Below, piece after piece: positions 1-9,280 of a stretch of DNA of 64,000 nt. The DNA comes from Flavobacteriales bacterium 34_180_T64 (GTDB taxonomy: Bacteria; Bacteroidota; Bacteroidia; Flavobacteriales; Flavobacteriaceae). The stretch lies in contig MAAR01000012.1 in NCBI GenBank assembly GCA_002162765.1, positions 62,001-126,000 of the forward strand, written 5' to 3'. The position numbers and the translations under genes are program-made. A model generated the notes under the pieces. That model worked only from the letters and a program-made list of their open reading frames with translations. It was not told where the DNA came from and searched no databases. The number at the start of each line of letters is the position of its first letter. Positions within the stretch are counted from its first letter, which is position 1.

Positions 1-2221
1 TGATGACAAACCTAAGTATGAAAAAGATTATGAAAAAGGTGAATATGTAATTGTAAATGATTTTAAAAACGCGAAACAAAATTTCAATTCTGATCAGGCG
101 GCATATTTACCACGTATGTGGAGTTCGGAACATGCTGAAAACTATATGATGTTCACTGGTTTGTTGAATTTTCAAATTAAACCAGAATATCGGATGGAAA
201 ATGAAGTTAGAGCTATCGTGACAGATTTCAGACAACGCGTTGCTCAAGGTCGGGTAGATTATGAAGACTATAATAATTTCCTAAAACAATATGGACAACA
301 GTTTTTAGATATCGAAAAACCTTCATTTGGTCAAAACCTAGCTTACATGTTAGAATATCAACTAGGCTATATGTATTGGCGTTATTTTATGTGGAATTTC
401 ACAGGACGGCAAGATGATATTCAAGGGAAATACGACGATCTTCATGGCAATTGGTTAAGTGGAATTGATTTCATTGATGAGTGGCATTTAGGGATGTCTC
501 AAGACAATTTACCGAGTGATATTGAGCACAACAAAGCCAGAAATACATATTACTTTTTACCTCTTATTTTGGGTTTAATTGGCTTTTTGTTCTTATTAGG
601 AAAAGATAAAAAAGTGTTTTGGACCTTACTTGTCTTTTTTCTGTTTACAGGATTAGCAATTCAATTTTACACTAATGTTAGACCCTTTGAACCCAGAGAG
701 CGCGATTATTCAGTAGTCGGGTCATTTTATGTATTTGCAATTTGGATTGGTTTTGGTGTTTATGCCATATTTGAAGCGATCAAACAATATGCTTCTACTA
801 AATTGTTAGCACCAGCTATTACATTAGTTTGTTTAATTTTAGTTCCAGGAATACTAGCAGCTAATAATTGGGATGACCATGATCGTTCTGGCAAATACAC
901 AGCAAACTCAATGGCTAGAACGTATTTAGAATCATGTGCGCCAAATGCTATTCTTTTTACTATTGGAGACAATGACTCTTTCCCATTATGGTATTTGCAA
1001 GAAATTGAAGGCGTGAGAACAGATGTAAGAGTTATAAATACGAGTTTGTTTCAAACAGACTGGTATATTGATCAAATGAAACGTAAAGCTTACGAAAGTG
1101 AACCAATTCCTTCTCAACTTACACATGATCAGTATAAATTTGGAACAAGAGATTACACAATGCGTCGAGAAATATCAAATGATACACTTGATATTAAGGC
1201 GTTTTTAGATTTCATAACTAGTGATAATCCGAGAACTAAACTTAGACATATTGTTCAACAACAAGGTGAAGATCCAAGTTATTATCCTAATCATTTATTA
1301 AACTCAAATTATTTCCCAACACGATTTATTAGAGTCCCTGTAAACAAAGAAGTGGTTTTAAATAACGGTTTGGTAAAAGAAAAAGATGCGGATAAAATTG
1401 TGCCTTTTATTGATTTAGAAATCAAAGGTGGTGCATTATATAAAAACCGATTACTTATGCTCGACATCGTTGCAAATAATAATTGGGAACGACCATTGTA
1501 TTTTACTGGAGGTAGTTTTGGAGATGACGATTATATCTGGATGAAAGATTATTTGCAACTGGATGGACTCTGTTATAAGTTAGTTCCCATTAAAACGGCA
1601 ATCGATAAAGCCAACCCTTTTGACATGGGTCGCGTCGACAGTGAATTAATGTATAATAAAGTCATGTCTTGGGATTGGGGTAATAGTGGAAGTCCAGACA
1701 TTTATCATGATGTGGAAACTCGTAAAAATGGAATTACGTATCGTGGAAATTTAGCACGTTTAATAGAACAATTAATTAATGAAAATCAATACGAAAAAGC
1801 AGAAGAAATAGCCGATATAGCTATGGAAAATATGCCAGTTGATGATTTTGGATATTACACACTACTTGAACCCTACATAAGCGCATATTACGAAGTTGAA
1901 TCACTAGAAAAAGCTAGAAAACTTTATATAGATGTTACAAGAAAGTATCAAGAAAAACTATCCTATTATAGTGAATTATCGATTGAAAATCAAACGAGAT
2001 ATCTCGACGAGGTTGTAACAAATATTGAGCGCTATAGAAGTTTAGTAGATTTGTTAGTCATTTACAATGACGAAGAATATGCATTAGAAGAAACTGAAAA
2101 ATTCAATAATTATTTGAAATTGTTTAGTCATTTTTCAGATGAAGAACCTGAACAAGATACGATAATTGAAGATAGAGATATTCCATCTGACACTATAGAC
2201 AGTATCTTAAAATTAGAGTAA
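1..2221 (+). CDS. DUF2723/TMEM260-type membrane glycosyltransferase, 3' part
   Basis: The frame is open from base 2, so the gene begins upstream of the window and the ATG at 116 is internal. About 740 residues are visible. Four hydrophobic segments encoded at roughly 540-880 are followed by a long soluble part containing a DNDSFPLWYLQ motif and a helical, TPR-like tail. This matches the C-terminal half of DUF2723 proteins, now grouped with TMEM260 protein O-mannosyltransferases (GT-C fold, family GT117); that family link is established knowledge. The N-terminal membrane core with the catalytic acidic residues lies outside the window, so activity cannot be judged. A NodB deacetylase follows 6 bases later, which suggests co-transcription. 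A role in transferring sugars to exported proteins is inference. Confidence 0.85.
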   Translation, partial: DDKPKYEKDYEKGEYVIVNDFKNAKQNFNSDQAAYLPRMWSSEHAENYMMFTGLLNFQIKPEYRMENEVRAIVTDFRQRVAQGRVDYEDYNNFLKQYGQQFLDIEKPSFGQNLAYMLEYQLGYMYWRYFMWNFTGRQDDIQGKYDDLHGNWLSGIDFIDEWHLGMSQDNLPSDIEHNKARNTYYFLPLILGLIGFLFLLGKDKKVFWTLLVFFLFTGLAIQFYTNVRPFEPRERDYSVVGSFYVFAIWIGFGVYAIFEAIKQYASTKLLAPAITLVCLILVPGILAANNWDDHDRSGKYTANSMARTYLESCAPNAILFTIGDNDSFPLWYLQEIEGVRTDVRVINTSLFQTDWYIDQMKRKAYESEPIPSQLTHDQYKFGTRDYTMRREISNDTLDIKAFLDFITSDNPRTKLRHIVQQQGEDPSYYPNHLLNSNYFPTRFIRVPVNKEVVLNNGLVKEKDADKIVPFIDLEIKGGALYKNRLLMLDIVANNNWERPLYFTGGSFGDDDYIWMKDYLQLDGLCYKLVPIKTAIDKANPFDMGRVDSELMYNKVMSWDWGNSGSPDIYHDVETRKNGITYRGNLARLIEQLINENQYEKAEEIADIAMENMPVDDFGYYTLLEPYISAYYEVESLEKARKLYIDVTRKYQEKLSYYSELSIENQTRYLDEVVTNIERYRSLVDLLVIYNDEEYALEETEKFNNYLKLFSHFSDEEPEQDTIIEDRDIPSDTIDSILKLE

Positions 2222-2227
2222 CCAATT

Positions 2228-2851
2228 GTGAAAATTACGCCTATAAAAACACCTTTAGTTGTAAAAAAAATGTTTCCAGACTTTGTTTGGGATATTCCAA
2301 CACAAAACAAAGTACTTTATTTGACTTTTGATGATGGTCCTACTCCAGAAACCACAAATTGGACCTTAGATATTTTAAAACAATACAACGCAAAAGCTAC
2401 TTTTTTTTGTGTTGGAGATAATGTAAAAAAACACCCAGATTTATATCAATTAATCATTGATGAAAATCATAAAATTGGAAATCATACACAAAACCATTTG
2501 AAAGGATGGTCGACCAAAACCAAAGCCTATCTCAAAAACATAAAAGACGCCTCGACCTATATTAATTCAAATTTATTTCGGCCTCCATATGGTCAAATTA
2601 AACCCAAACAAGGGAAACAACTCATTGATCTTGGTTATCATATAATTATGTGGGATGTACTTTCGTTTGATTGGGATCAAAACGTTTCAAAAGAACAATG
2701 CTTTAACAATGTAATTTCTAAAGCAAAAAACGGTAGTATTATTGTATTTCATGATAGCTTAAAAGCATCAATAAACATGAAATACACCTTGCCAAAAATT
2801 CTCGAATATTATAGTGAAAAAGGATTTACATTCAAGACATTAAGTCTTTAA
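2228..2851 (+). CDS. NodB-type polysaccharide deacetylase
   Basis: A 207-residue carbohydrate esterase family 4 protein that removes acetyl groups from N-acetylated glycans with a divalent metal. The motifs are visible: TFDDGP at 33-38 with catalytic base D35 and metal ligand D36, ligands H86 and H90 in HTQNH, RPPYG at 118-122, WDVLSFDWD at 142-150 and the catalytic histidine in VFHDS (H175). The GTG start, 6 bases after the preceding stop, is preferred because the residues ahead of the later ATG (2270) resemble the conserved N-terminus of the family. No signal peptide is visible, so it probably acts in the cytoplasm or is anchored by a partner. It meets the thioredoxin gene tail to tail, with both stops inside one TTAA. 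Confidence 0.9.
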   Translation: MKITPIKTPLVVKKMFPDFVWDIPTQNKVLYLTFDDGPTPETTNWTLDILKQYNAKATFFCVGDNVKKHPDLYQLIIDENHKIGNHTQNHLKGWSTKTKAYLKNIKDASTYINSNLFRPPYGQIKPKQGKQLIDLGYHIIMWDVLSFDWDQNVSKEQCFNNVISKAKNGSIIVFHDSLKASINMKYTLPKILEYYSEKGFTFKTLSL

Positions 2852-3144
2852 ATATATTCTTGAATGATCCCTATTAGAGTATTAGCATCTTGCTCGCCAC
2901 TATGACGCCATTTCATTTCACCGCTCTTATATATAATAAGGGTTGGCAAGCCTTTAACCCGCAACGCTTCGGCTAAATCTTTGTTTTTATCAACATCAAT
3001 TTTAATAACCTTCGCTTTATCGCCAAGAGCAGCAGCAACATCTCTTAATACAGGATGCATTGCTGTAGATTGCTCATTCCATTCTGTAAAAAAATCTAAT
3101 AAAACTGGAATGTCTACATCTATTAATTCCCCAAATTTTGACAT
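2848..3144 (-). CDS. thioredoxin-fold protein without active-site cysteines
   Basis: A 98-residue thioredoxin-like protein with the usual strand-helix order, a PVLLDFFTEW stretch before the active site and the cis-proline loop GLPTLIIY. The redox motif WCGPC is replaced by W22-N-E-Q-S26, and the protein has no cysteine at all, so it cannot be a dithiol reductase. The rest of the fold is well kept, which argues for a selected non-redox role such as binding, chaperoning or being a subunit, and not for decay. Close versions with WNEPS/WNEQS occur in Flavobacteriaceae as far as I recall. It is monocistronic, with a TAnnTTTG box 32 bases upstream. Confidence 0.85.
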   Translation of the reverse strand: MSKFGELIDVDIPVLLDFFTEWNEQSTAMHPVLRDVAAALGDKAKVIKIDVDKNKDLAEALRVKGLPTLIIYKSGEMKWRHSGEQDANTLIGIIQEYI

Positions 3145-3175
3145 ATGTAAAAGTTTTAAGCCAAATGCGTTGTTA

Positions 3176-3183
3176 CAAACCTA
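3176..3183 (-). promoter_or_regulatory. -7 box (TAGGTTTG) for the thioredoxin-fold gene
   Basis: TAGGTTTG fits the Bacteroidota -7 consensus TAnnTTTG and lies 32 bases before the ATG. No TTG stands 17-23 bases further upstream, so support rests on one box. Confidence 0.35.
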
Positions 3184-3288
3184 CGTATTTTTTTTATATT
3201 ATACTTTAAATCAATTAATCTAGTAGGTTCACTATGACTTATTTATAAAAATAAGCAATTTCAAAGTAAATATAAAGTTTCCAATCAA

Positions 3289-4524
3289 TTATACATTATT
3301 AGAGCCTTTTTTTAAGGTAATTACGGTTATTTCAGGCCAAATTCCAACACGACCTGGAAAGGCATGATAGCCGAATCCTCTATTTACATTAATAAATCTC
3401 CCAAACTCCTCATATAAACCAGCCCATTGCTTGTAAACATATTGAGATGGACTCCATCTGAAAAATCCAGGAATTTCAATCCCCATTTGTAACCCATGTG
3501 TATGACCACTTAATGTCAAGTGATAATTAAATTCATCTTGTTTCACCACATTTTCCCAATGTGATGGATCGTGAGATAATAATATTTTAAAATCTTCTTT
3601 TTCAATTCCCGACGATGCCTTTTCAAGGTCTCCAGCTTGATTAAATCCTTTCCCCCAATTTTCCACGCCTACAAGAGCAATTTTCTCACCGTCTTTTTCT
3701 AAATAACGATGTTCATCAAGTAATAAATCAAATCCTATTTTAGGGTGTATATCTTTTACTGCTTGAAAATTATTGCGTTTATCTTCTTTTGTATTCCAAT
3801 CTACATAATCACCATAATCATGATTACCAAGTATTGAAAACTTCCCTAAAGGTGCGTCCAACTTTTTAAACACATCAATCCAACCATCCATTTCATCTGC
3901 CTTATTATTTACAATATCACCTGTAAACAAGAGTACATCCGATTTTTGATCATTAATCAAATCGACACCATATTGAATCTTTTCTTTATTTGTAAAACTT
4001 CCAGAATGGATATCAGAAATTTGTGTAATTGTTAATCCATCGAAAGCCTCTGGAAGGTCATTGAATGCGAGTTCGTACTTTAGAACTTTATAGTTATAAC
4101 GCCCTTTTACAATACCATATAAAAATGACGCAAATGGAATGGTTGCTAATCCTAATGCAATTTTTGAGACAAACGCTCTTCTTCCTGCCATAGACTTTGT
4201 TTCTCCAGCGCCAATCCAAGAAACTAACTTTTGAAAAACTCGGATGATATCCTCACCAAACATCACCATCAAAATCACGAGTTTAGGAATAAGAAATGTC
4301 AGTAAAAATCCAATTGCTAATTGAAATTCTTTAGTCTGGCCTAAACTTCTTGGCGTGGTAAAAATAGTATAGAATAAATTGATATAAATAGATAGTGCTA
4401 TCACGATCCAAATCCAGCGAATGACTTTGCTTTTTGTAAGTGTTCTTAACGCCTGAAACGCATAAAATTCAATAGCAAAAAAGAATAATGAAAATATAAT
4501 TAAAGTAATAATGAGTCGAGACAT
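3289..4524 (-). CDS. membrane-anchored metallophosphoesterase (YkuE/YaeI-like)
   Basis: A 411-residue protein with three or four N-terminal membrane segments (about 3-25, 35-57, 67-90 and 120-140) and a C-terminal calcineurin-like phosphoesterase domain. The dinuclear metal ligands are complete: D171-I-H173, GD at 202-203, GNHD at 233-236, H318 in LSHDP and GHTH at 340-343. Relatives of this architecture hydrolyse phosphodiester or pyrophosphate bonds of lipid-linked substrates at the membrane; the substrate here is unknown. A twin-arginine stretch (GRRAF, 114-118) precedes the last hydrophobic segment, so the catalytic domain may be outside the membrane. It stands alone, with a -7 box just upstream. 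Confidence 0.9.
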   Translation of the reverse strand: MSRLIITLIIFSLFFFAIEFYAFQALRTLTKSKVIRWIWIVIALSIYINLFYTIFTTPRSLGQTKEFQLAIGFLLTFLIPKLVILMVMFGEDIIRVFQKLVSWIGAGETKSMAGRRAFVSKIALGLATIPFASFLYGIVKGRYNYKVLKYELAFNDLPEAFDGLTITQISDIHSGSFTNKEKIQYGVDLINDQKSDVLLFTGDIVNNKADEMDGWIDVFKKLDAPLGKFSILGNHDYGDYVDWNTKEDKRNNFQAVKDIHPKIGFDLLLDEHRYLEKDGEKIALVGVENWGKGFNQAGDLEKASSGIEKEDFKILLSHDPSHWENVVKQDEFNYHLTLSGHTHGLQMGIEIPGFFRWSPSQYVYKQWAGLYEEFGRFINVNRGFGYHAFPGRVGIWPEITVITLKKGSNNV

Positions 4525-4539
4525 TTAGTATTTTTTTAT

Positions 4540-4547
4540 CAAAGATA
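4540..4547 (-). promoter_or_regulatory. -7 box (TATCTTTG) for the metallophosphoesterase gene
   Basis: TATCTTTG on the minus strand matches TAnnTTTG and lies 15 bases before the ATG, implying a short leader of about 10 bases. No clear -33 TTG is seen. Confidence 0.4.
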
Positions 4548-4638
4548 ATTGAATACCCCTGTTATTAAAATCTTCAGATTAAATTTAACCATCTCTTAAG
4601 ATTTAGTATATTTCCGAAGCAAACAGATTTCAATTTTC

Positions 4639-7569
4639 ATGAACCGATATTTCAGCCTATTTATTCTACTATTACTTACTCAAAGTTGTAAAACAGAATC
4701 AAAAAATCAAACTGCCAAAAAAGATAAAGCTCTAATTTCATATGTAAATCCATTTATTGGAACTGGAGGTCATGGCCATACTTATCCAGGCGCTACAATG
4801 CCATTTGGTATGATGCAATTAAGTCCTGACACGCGTCTTGACGGTTGGGATGGCTGTTCAGGATATCATTATACCGATGAATATATCTATGGATTTTCTC
4901 ATACACATCTGAGTGGAACTGGTATTAGCGATTATGGCGATGTCCTATTAATGCCAACAAATGCTCACAATTTTAATAATGGAGCTGATGGTAAACCGGG
5001 TTATCGTGCTCATTTTAGTCATGATAATGAAACCGCTGAACCTGGTTATTATAAGGTGCATTTAGATTCAACAAATATTGATGTAGAATTGACGGTTTCT
5101 AAGCGAAGTGGTATTCACAAATATGAATATCCTTCTTCTGAAAATCAATTCTTGATATTAGATTTGATGCATCGTGATAAAGTATTGGATGCGAAAATTG
5201 AAAAGATTTCTGAAACTGAAATTGTCGGTTATCGCCATTCATCAGCTTGGGCAAAAGACCAACGTTTATTTTATATCATAAAAACGTCTCACCCATTCAA
5301 TGATATATTACAATCTCCTCCTGTACAAGGAATGCCAGGTGCTAGAAGAACATCTTTAAATTTTATTAATCCAAAGAATGAGCCTGTTTATGTCAAAGTA
5401 GGAATTTCTGCTGTTGACGAAGATGGTGCTCGTAAAAACCTAGAGCAAGAAATTGGAAATAAAAATTTTGAAACTGTTAAATCTGAAGCTCAAAATGCTT
5501 GGGAAACTCAACTTGAAAAAATCGTTATTGAAAGTGATGATTTAGATAAAAAGACCAACTTCTATTCGGCTTTATATCATACCATGTTAGCTCCTAATTT
5601 ATACCAAGATGTAGATGGACGTTATAGAGGAATGGACTTAAAAATCCACGAAACTAAAGATTTTGATTACTACTCAGTATTCTCACTTTGGGACACCTAC
5701 AGAGCTGCTCATCCTTTATACACCATTATCGAGCAGAAAAAAACCAATGATTTTATCAATACTTTTTTAGCAAAATATGATGAAGGTGGCATTATGCCAA
5801 TGTGGGATTTAGCAGGCAATTATACAGATTGCATGATAGGTTACCATGCCGTTCCAGTTGTTGCAGATGCGTATTTAAAAGGCATTAGAAGTTATGATAC
5901 TGAAAAAGCTTTTGAGGCCATGAAACATTCAGCAACCAGAGACAAATTTGGTTTAGAAGCTTATAAAAAATATGGATTTATTCCCGTCGACGAAGAAAGT
6001 GAATCGGTATCTAAAACCTTAGAATATGCTTATGACGATTGGACAATTGCACAAATGGCAAAGGCTATGGGTAAATCTGAAGATTACGCAACCTACATTC
6101 AACGCGCTCAGTATTATAAGAATGTTTTTGATCCTGAAACCCAATTTATGAGAGGGCGTTTTAGAAATACATGGTTTGCACCATTCGATCCATATGAAGT
6201 TAATTTTAACTATACTGAAGCCAATTCTTGGCAGTATAGTTTTTATGTACCACAGGATGTTTCCGGATTTATTGGATTGCTCGGCGGAAAAGATCAATTG
6301 GAAGCACAACTCGATGAATTATTCAACGCTAAAACTGAAACATCAGGACGAGACCAATCAGATATCACAGGACTCATTGGTCAATATGCACATGGCAATG
6401 AGCCTAGTCATCATATGGCCTACCTCTATAACTTTGTCAACAAACCGTATAAAACACAAGAGAAAGTCTATCAAATTTTAACTGAACTCTATAAAAATGA
6501 TCCAGATGGTGTTTCTGGAAATGAAGATTGTGGGCAAATGAGTGCTTGGTATGTATTGAGTTCCATGGGCTTTTATTCGGTGACCCCTGGTAGTAATGAC
6601 TATATCATTGGAACACCACTTTTTGATAAATCCACTATTAATCTTGAAAATGGAAAACAATTTACAATAGTTGCCAATAATCTAAGTGATTCTAACATCT
6701 ATATTGAAAGTGTAACATTGAATGGTAAAACCTTAAATGCAACCTATTTTAATCATGATACCATAATTTCTGGTGGGACGCTAGAATTTAATATGACAAA
6801 TACACCTTCTACTTGGGGAAGTACTGAAGGCACTGAACCAAAAACCGAAATCACAGAACATATTATTCTCCCTTCACCATTTATTGCAAAGGGAGACATT
6901 ACTTTTAGAGGATCTACTGAAGTTGTTTTAGACACCTCTGAAGAACACGCAAAAATCTATTATGCGATTAACAATGATGACTACATGGTTTATGAAAAGC
7001 CATTTACTATTACAGAAGATGCTGAAGTCAAGTTATACTCAGAGAAAGGCGAATTAAAAAGTCCTGTCTTAACTACTCCTTTTTATAAAATAGATCCCAA
7101 TTTAAGTATTACGCTGGAGAGTGAATTTGCTAATCAATATTCTGCAGGTGGTAATGATGCATTAATCGATGGTATTCGAAGTACAAAAAATTATAGAACC
7201 GGGAGTTGGCAAGGCTATTGGGATCAGGATTTAGTTGCTATTGTTGATTTGGGTCGAGAACGAAAAATTAACACTATAAACGTAAGTTTTCTACAAGATC
7301 AAGGTGCATGGATTTTTTATCCAACTGAAGTACAGTGTTTTGTGTCAAAAGACAATAAGACTTTTAAAGCTTTGCAAACACAAACGATTAATTCATCAGA
7401 AAAGAATAGTGCACTAGAAATTAAAACGATTGAATTTAATTTAGATAATTCAGCATATAAATATATAAAGATTGTTGCCAAAAAACTAGGCGCACTTCCC
7501 GAATGGCACTTAGGCTATCCTTTTGATGGTAAAAGCTGGATTTTTGTCGATGAAATTTCAATAAAATAA
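4639..7569 (+). CDS. GH92 alpha-mannosidase lipoprotein with C-terminal discoidin-like domain
   Basis: A 976-residue exported exo-alpha-mannosidase. A short signal peptide ends in TQSC, so C17 should be lipidated. The GH92 catalytic region spans about residues 30-735 and carries YVNPFIGTGGHGHTYPGA near its start, GNEPSHH at 586-592 and GNEDCGQMSAW from 627; the last two are GH92 active-site signatures. A chitobiase-C-like beta domain (about 743-820) and an F5/8 discoidin-type carbohydrate-binding domain (about 824-976) follow. GH92 enzymes are Ca2+-dependent and trim alpha-1,2/1,3-linked mannose from N-glycans. The next genes, 31 and 9 bases apart, encode a sugar symporter and an aspartylglucosaminidase-type hydrolase, which supports N-glycan breakdown as the role. 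Exact linkage specificity cannot be read from sequence. Confidence 0.93.
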   Translation: MNRYFSLFILLLLTQSCKTESKNQTAKKDKALISYVNPFIGTGGHGHTYPGATMPFGMMQLSPDTRLDGWDGCSGYHYTDEYIYGFSHTHLSGTGISDYGDVLLMPTNAHNFNNGADGKPGYRAHFSHDNETAEPGYYKVHLDSTNIDVELTVSKRSGIHKYEYPSSENQFLILDLMHRDKVLDAKIEKISETEIVGYRHSSAWAKDQRLFYIIKTSHPFNDILQSPPVQGMPGARRTSLNFINPKNEPVYVKVGISAVDEDGARKNLEQEIGNKNFETVKSEAQNAWETQLEKIVIESDDLDKKTNFYSALYHTMLAPNLYQDVDGRYRGMDLKIHETKDFDYYSVFSLWDTYRAAHPLYTIIEQKKTNDFINTFLAKYDEGGIMPMWDLAGNYTDCMIGYHAVPVVADAYLKGIRSYDTEKAFEAMKHSATRDKFGLEAYKKYGFIPVDEESESVSKTLEYAYDDWTIAQMAKAMGKSEDYATYIQRAQYYKNVFDPETQFMRGRFRNTWFAPFDPYEVNFNYTEANSWQYSFYVPQDVSGFIGLLGGKDQLEAQLDELFNAKTETSGRDQSDITGLIGQYAHGNEPSHHMAYLYNFVNKPYKTQEKVYQILTELYKNDPDGVSGNEDCGQMSAWYVLSSMGFYSVTPGSNDYIIGTPLFDKSTINLENGKQFTIVANNLSDSNIYIESVTLNGKTLNATYFNHDTIISGGTLEFNMTNTPSTWGSTEGTEPKTEITEHIILPSPFIAKGDITFRGSTEVVLDTSEEHAKIYYAINNDDYMVYEKPFTITEDAEVKLYSEKGELKSPVLTTPFYKIDPNLSITLESEFANQYSAGGNDALIDGIRSTKNYRTGSWQGYWDQDLVAIVDLGRERKINTINVSFLQDQGAWIFYPTEVQCFVSKDNKTFKALQTQTINSSEKNSALEIKTIEFNLDNSAYKYIKIVAKKLGALPEWHLGYPFDGKSWIFVDEISIK

Positions 7570-7600
7570 AACAAACTAACAACACTAAAACAACTAACTC

Positions 7601-9271
7601 ATGTCAAACCAAAATAACAAATCCGCTTTAACTACTTTAGTTACGGTGTTCTTTTTCTGGGGATTTATTGCTGCATCAAATGGTGTGTTTATTCCATTTT
7701 GTAAAACGTATTTTAATATTGACCAGTTTCAATCGCAATTGGTTGATTTCGCCTTTTATGGAGCTTATTATATTGGAGCATTATTACTATTTATACTTTC
7801 TGGTTCAATGAAGAAGGACATTTATAATAATTGGGGCTACAAAAAGGGTATTGTATATGGTTTGCTTTTATCTGCAATTGGAGCCTTTGTGATGTATCCT
7901 GCAACAGCTGGTGCAGAACAAGGTCAAACCGAAGTATTCTATTTTGTCCTTATAGCTCTATTTATTGTTGGTTTAGGATTCTCGCTTCAACAAACTGGAG
8001 CAAACCCATTCGCTATTGCTCTAGGTGATCCCAAAACAGGTTCTCATCGTCTTAATTTAGCTGGAGGTATTAACTCATTTGGAACAACTATTGGTCCCGT
8101 TGTGGTCGGCCTAGTTATATTTGGTTCTGCTACTCGTGGAACTGATGAATTGGCTTCCATGATTGCCAATAATGAAATTACCTTAGTCACAGTTCAGGGT
8201 CTATATTTAGGTGTTGGCTTATTATTTTTACTCGCAGCAGCCTTATTTCATTTTTCAAAAAAGCTCCCTGCACTCAAATCAGATACAGCATTTGAACCAG
8301 CAAATAAAGCGCGTAATTTATTGATTGTTCTTACCTTAATTATATTTGGTTGTTTTGGTTACATTTTCAGTACATATGCGGGAGCTGCAGTAACAACAGA
8401 AGATATAGAACAGATACGACTTATTGTATTATTCGTAGCCCTTTTTGCTGTTGTTGCTTCTGTTTATATAGCTTATTCAAGTGCATCAAAAAAACCAGAA
8501 GGCTGGGGCGCCATGAAATATCCTCAGCTAGTATTAGGCATGCTTGCTATCTTCACCTATGTTGGAGTAGAAGTCACTATAGGTAGTAATCTTGGAGAAC
8601 TATTAAAACAATCGTTTGGAGATACTGGGTTAAATTCGCTTGGATTACCTATACTAAATGATGCTGACATTGCACCATATGTCTCATTATATTGGGGTGG
8701 ACTCATGATAGGTCGATGGGTAGGTGCTATAACTGTTTTTAATCCAAGCAAAGGGTTAAAAAAAGCTTTACTTATTATTGTGCCGTACATTGCATTTGGT
8801 GTTATTATTTTAGTGAATTCCATAAAATTTAATTTTTCAACAAACGAAATTTTATTTTTTGCAGTTTGCATTGCTGTCCAAATCTTTGGATTCTTTTTAG
8901 CAAAAGATAGTCCGGTAAAAACCTTAAAAATATTTAGCCTTTTAGGAATGTTAGGCATGTTGATTGGTTTATTCTCTTCAGGTAATGTGGCCTTATTCGC
9001 ATTTTTGTCTGGTGGTTTATTTTGCTCAATTATGTGGCCATGCATTTTTACTTTAAGTATCGCTGGCTTAGGAAAATATACGTCCCAAGGTTCGGCCTTC
9101 TTAGTTATGATGATTTTGGGTGGCGCTATTATTCCACCTGTTCAAGGGAAATTAGCTGATGTATTTAATATTCAATCTTCATATTGGATTGCTGTGGCCT
9201 GCTTTGTATATTTATTATTCTATGCATTTAGAACAAAAACAGTACTTGACAAACAAGGTGTAACGTATTAA
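7601..9271 (+). CDS. FHS-family sugar:H+ symporter (MFS)
   Basis: A 556-residue major facilitator with about 12 or more hydrophobic segments. It begins with [17 protein letters not shown] and contains [18 protein letters not shown] followed by NSFGTTIGP, both typical of the FucP-like fucose/galactose/glucose proton symporters of Bacteroidota. It is longer than E. coli FucP (438 residues) because of an expanded central loop with extra hydrophobic segments. It lies 31 bases after the GH92 mannosidase and 9 bases before the asparaginase-like gene in the same orientation, so uptake of mannose or a small mannoside released by the mannosidase is the likely job. Substrate identity is inferred from context. 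Confidence 0.9.
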   Translation: MSNQNNKSALTTLVTVFFFWGFIAASNGVFIPFCKTYFNIDQFQSQLVDFAFYGAYYIGALLLFILSGSMKKDIYNNWGYKKGIVYGLLLSAIGAFVMYPATAGAEQGQTEVFYFVLIALFIVGLGFSLQQTGANPFAIALGDPKTGSHRLNLAGGINSFGTTIGPVVVGLVIFGSATRGTDELASMIANNEITLVTVQGLYLGVGLLFLLAAALFHFSKKLPALKSDTAFEPANKARNLLIVLTLIIFGCFGYIFSTYAGAAVTTEDIEQIRLIVLFVALFAVVASVYIAYSSASKKPEGWGAMKYPQLVLGMLAIFTYVGVEVTIGSNLGELLKQSFGDTGLNSLGLPILNDADIAPYVSLYWGGLMIGRWVGAITVFNPSKGLKKALLIIVPYIAFGVIILVNSIKFNFSTNEILFFAVCIAVQIFGFFLAKDSPVKTLKIFSLLGMLGMLIGLFSSGNVALFAFLSGGLFCSIMWPCIFTLSIAGLGKYTSQGSAFLVMMILGGAIIPPVQGKLADVFNIQSSYWIAVACFVYLLFYAFRTKTVLDKQGVTY

Positions 9272-9280
9272 CTAATACTC

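Noticed and set aside
116-2221. Complete gene starting at the ATG at 116
   Set aside because: The same frame is open upstream to base 2 with protein-like sequence, so the gene is cut by the window edge.
8557-9045. 162-residue minus-strand frame inside the sugar symporter gene
   Set aside because: Low-complexity, no start context, antisense to a well-supported membrane transporter.
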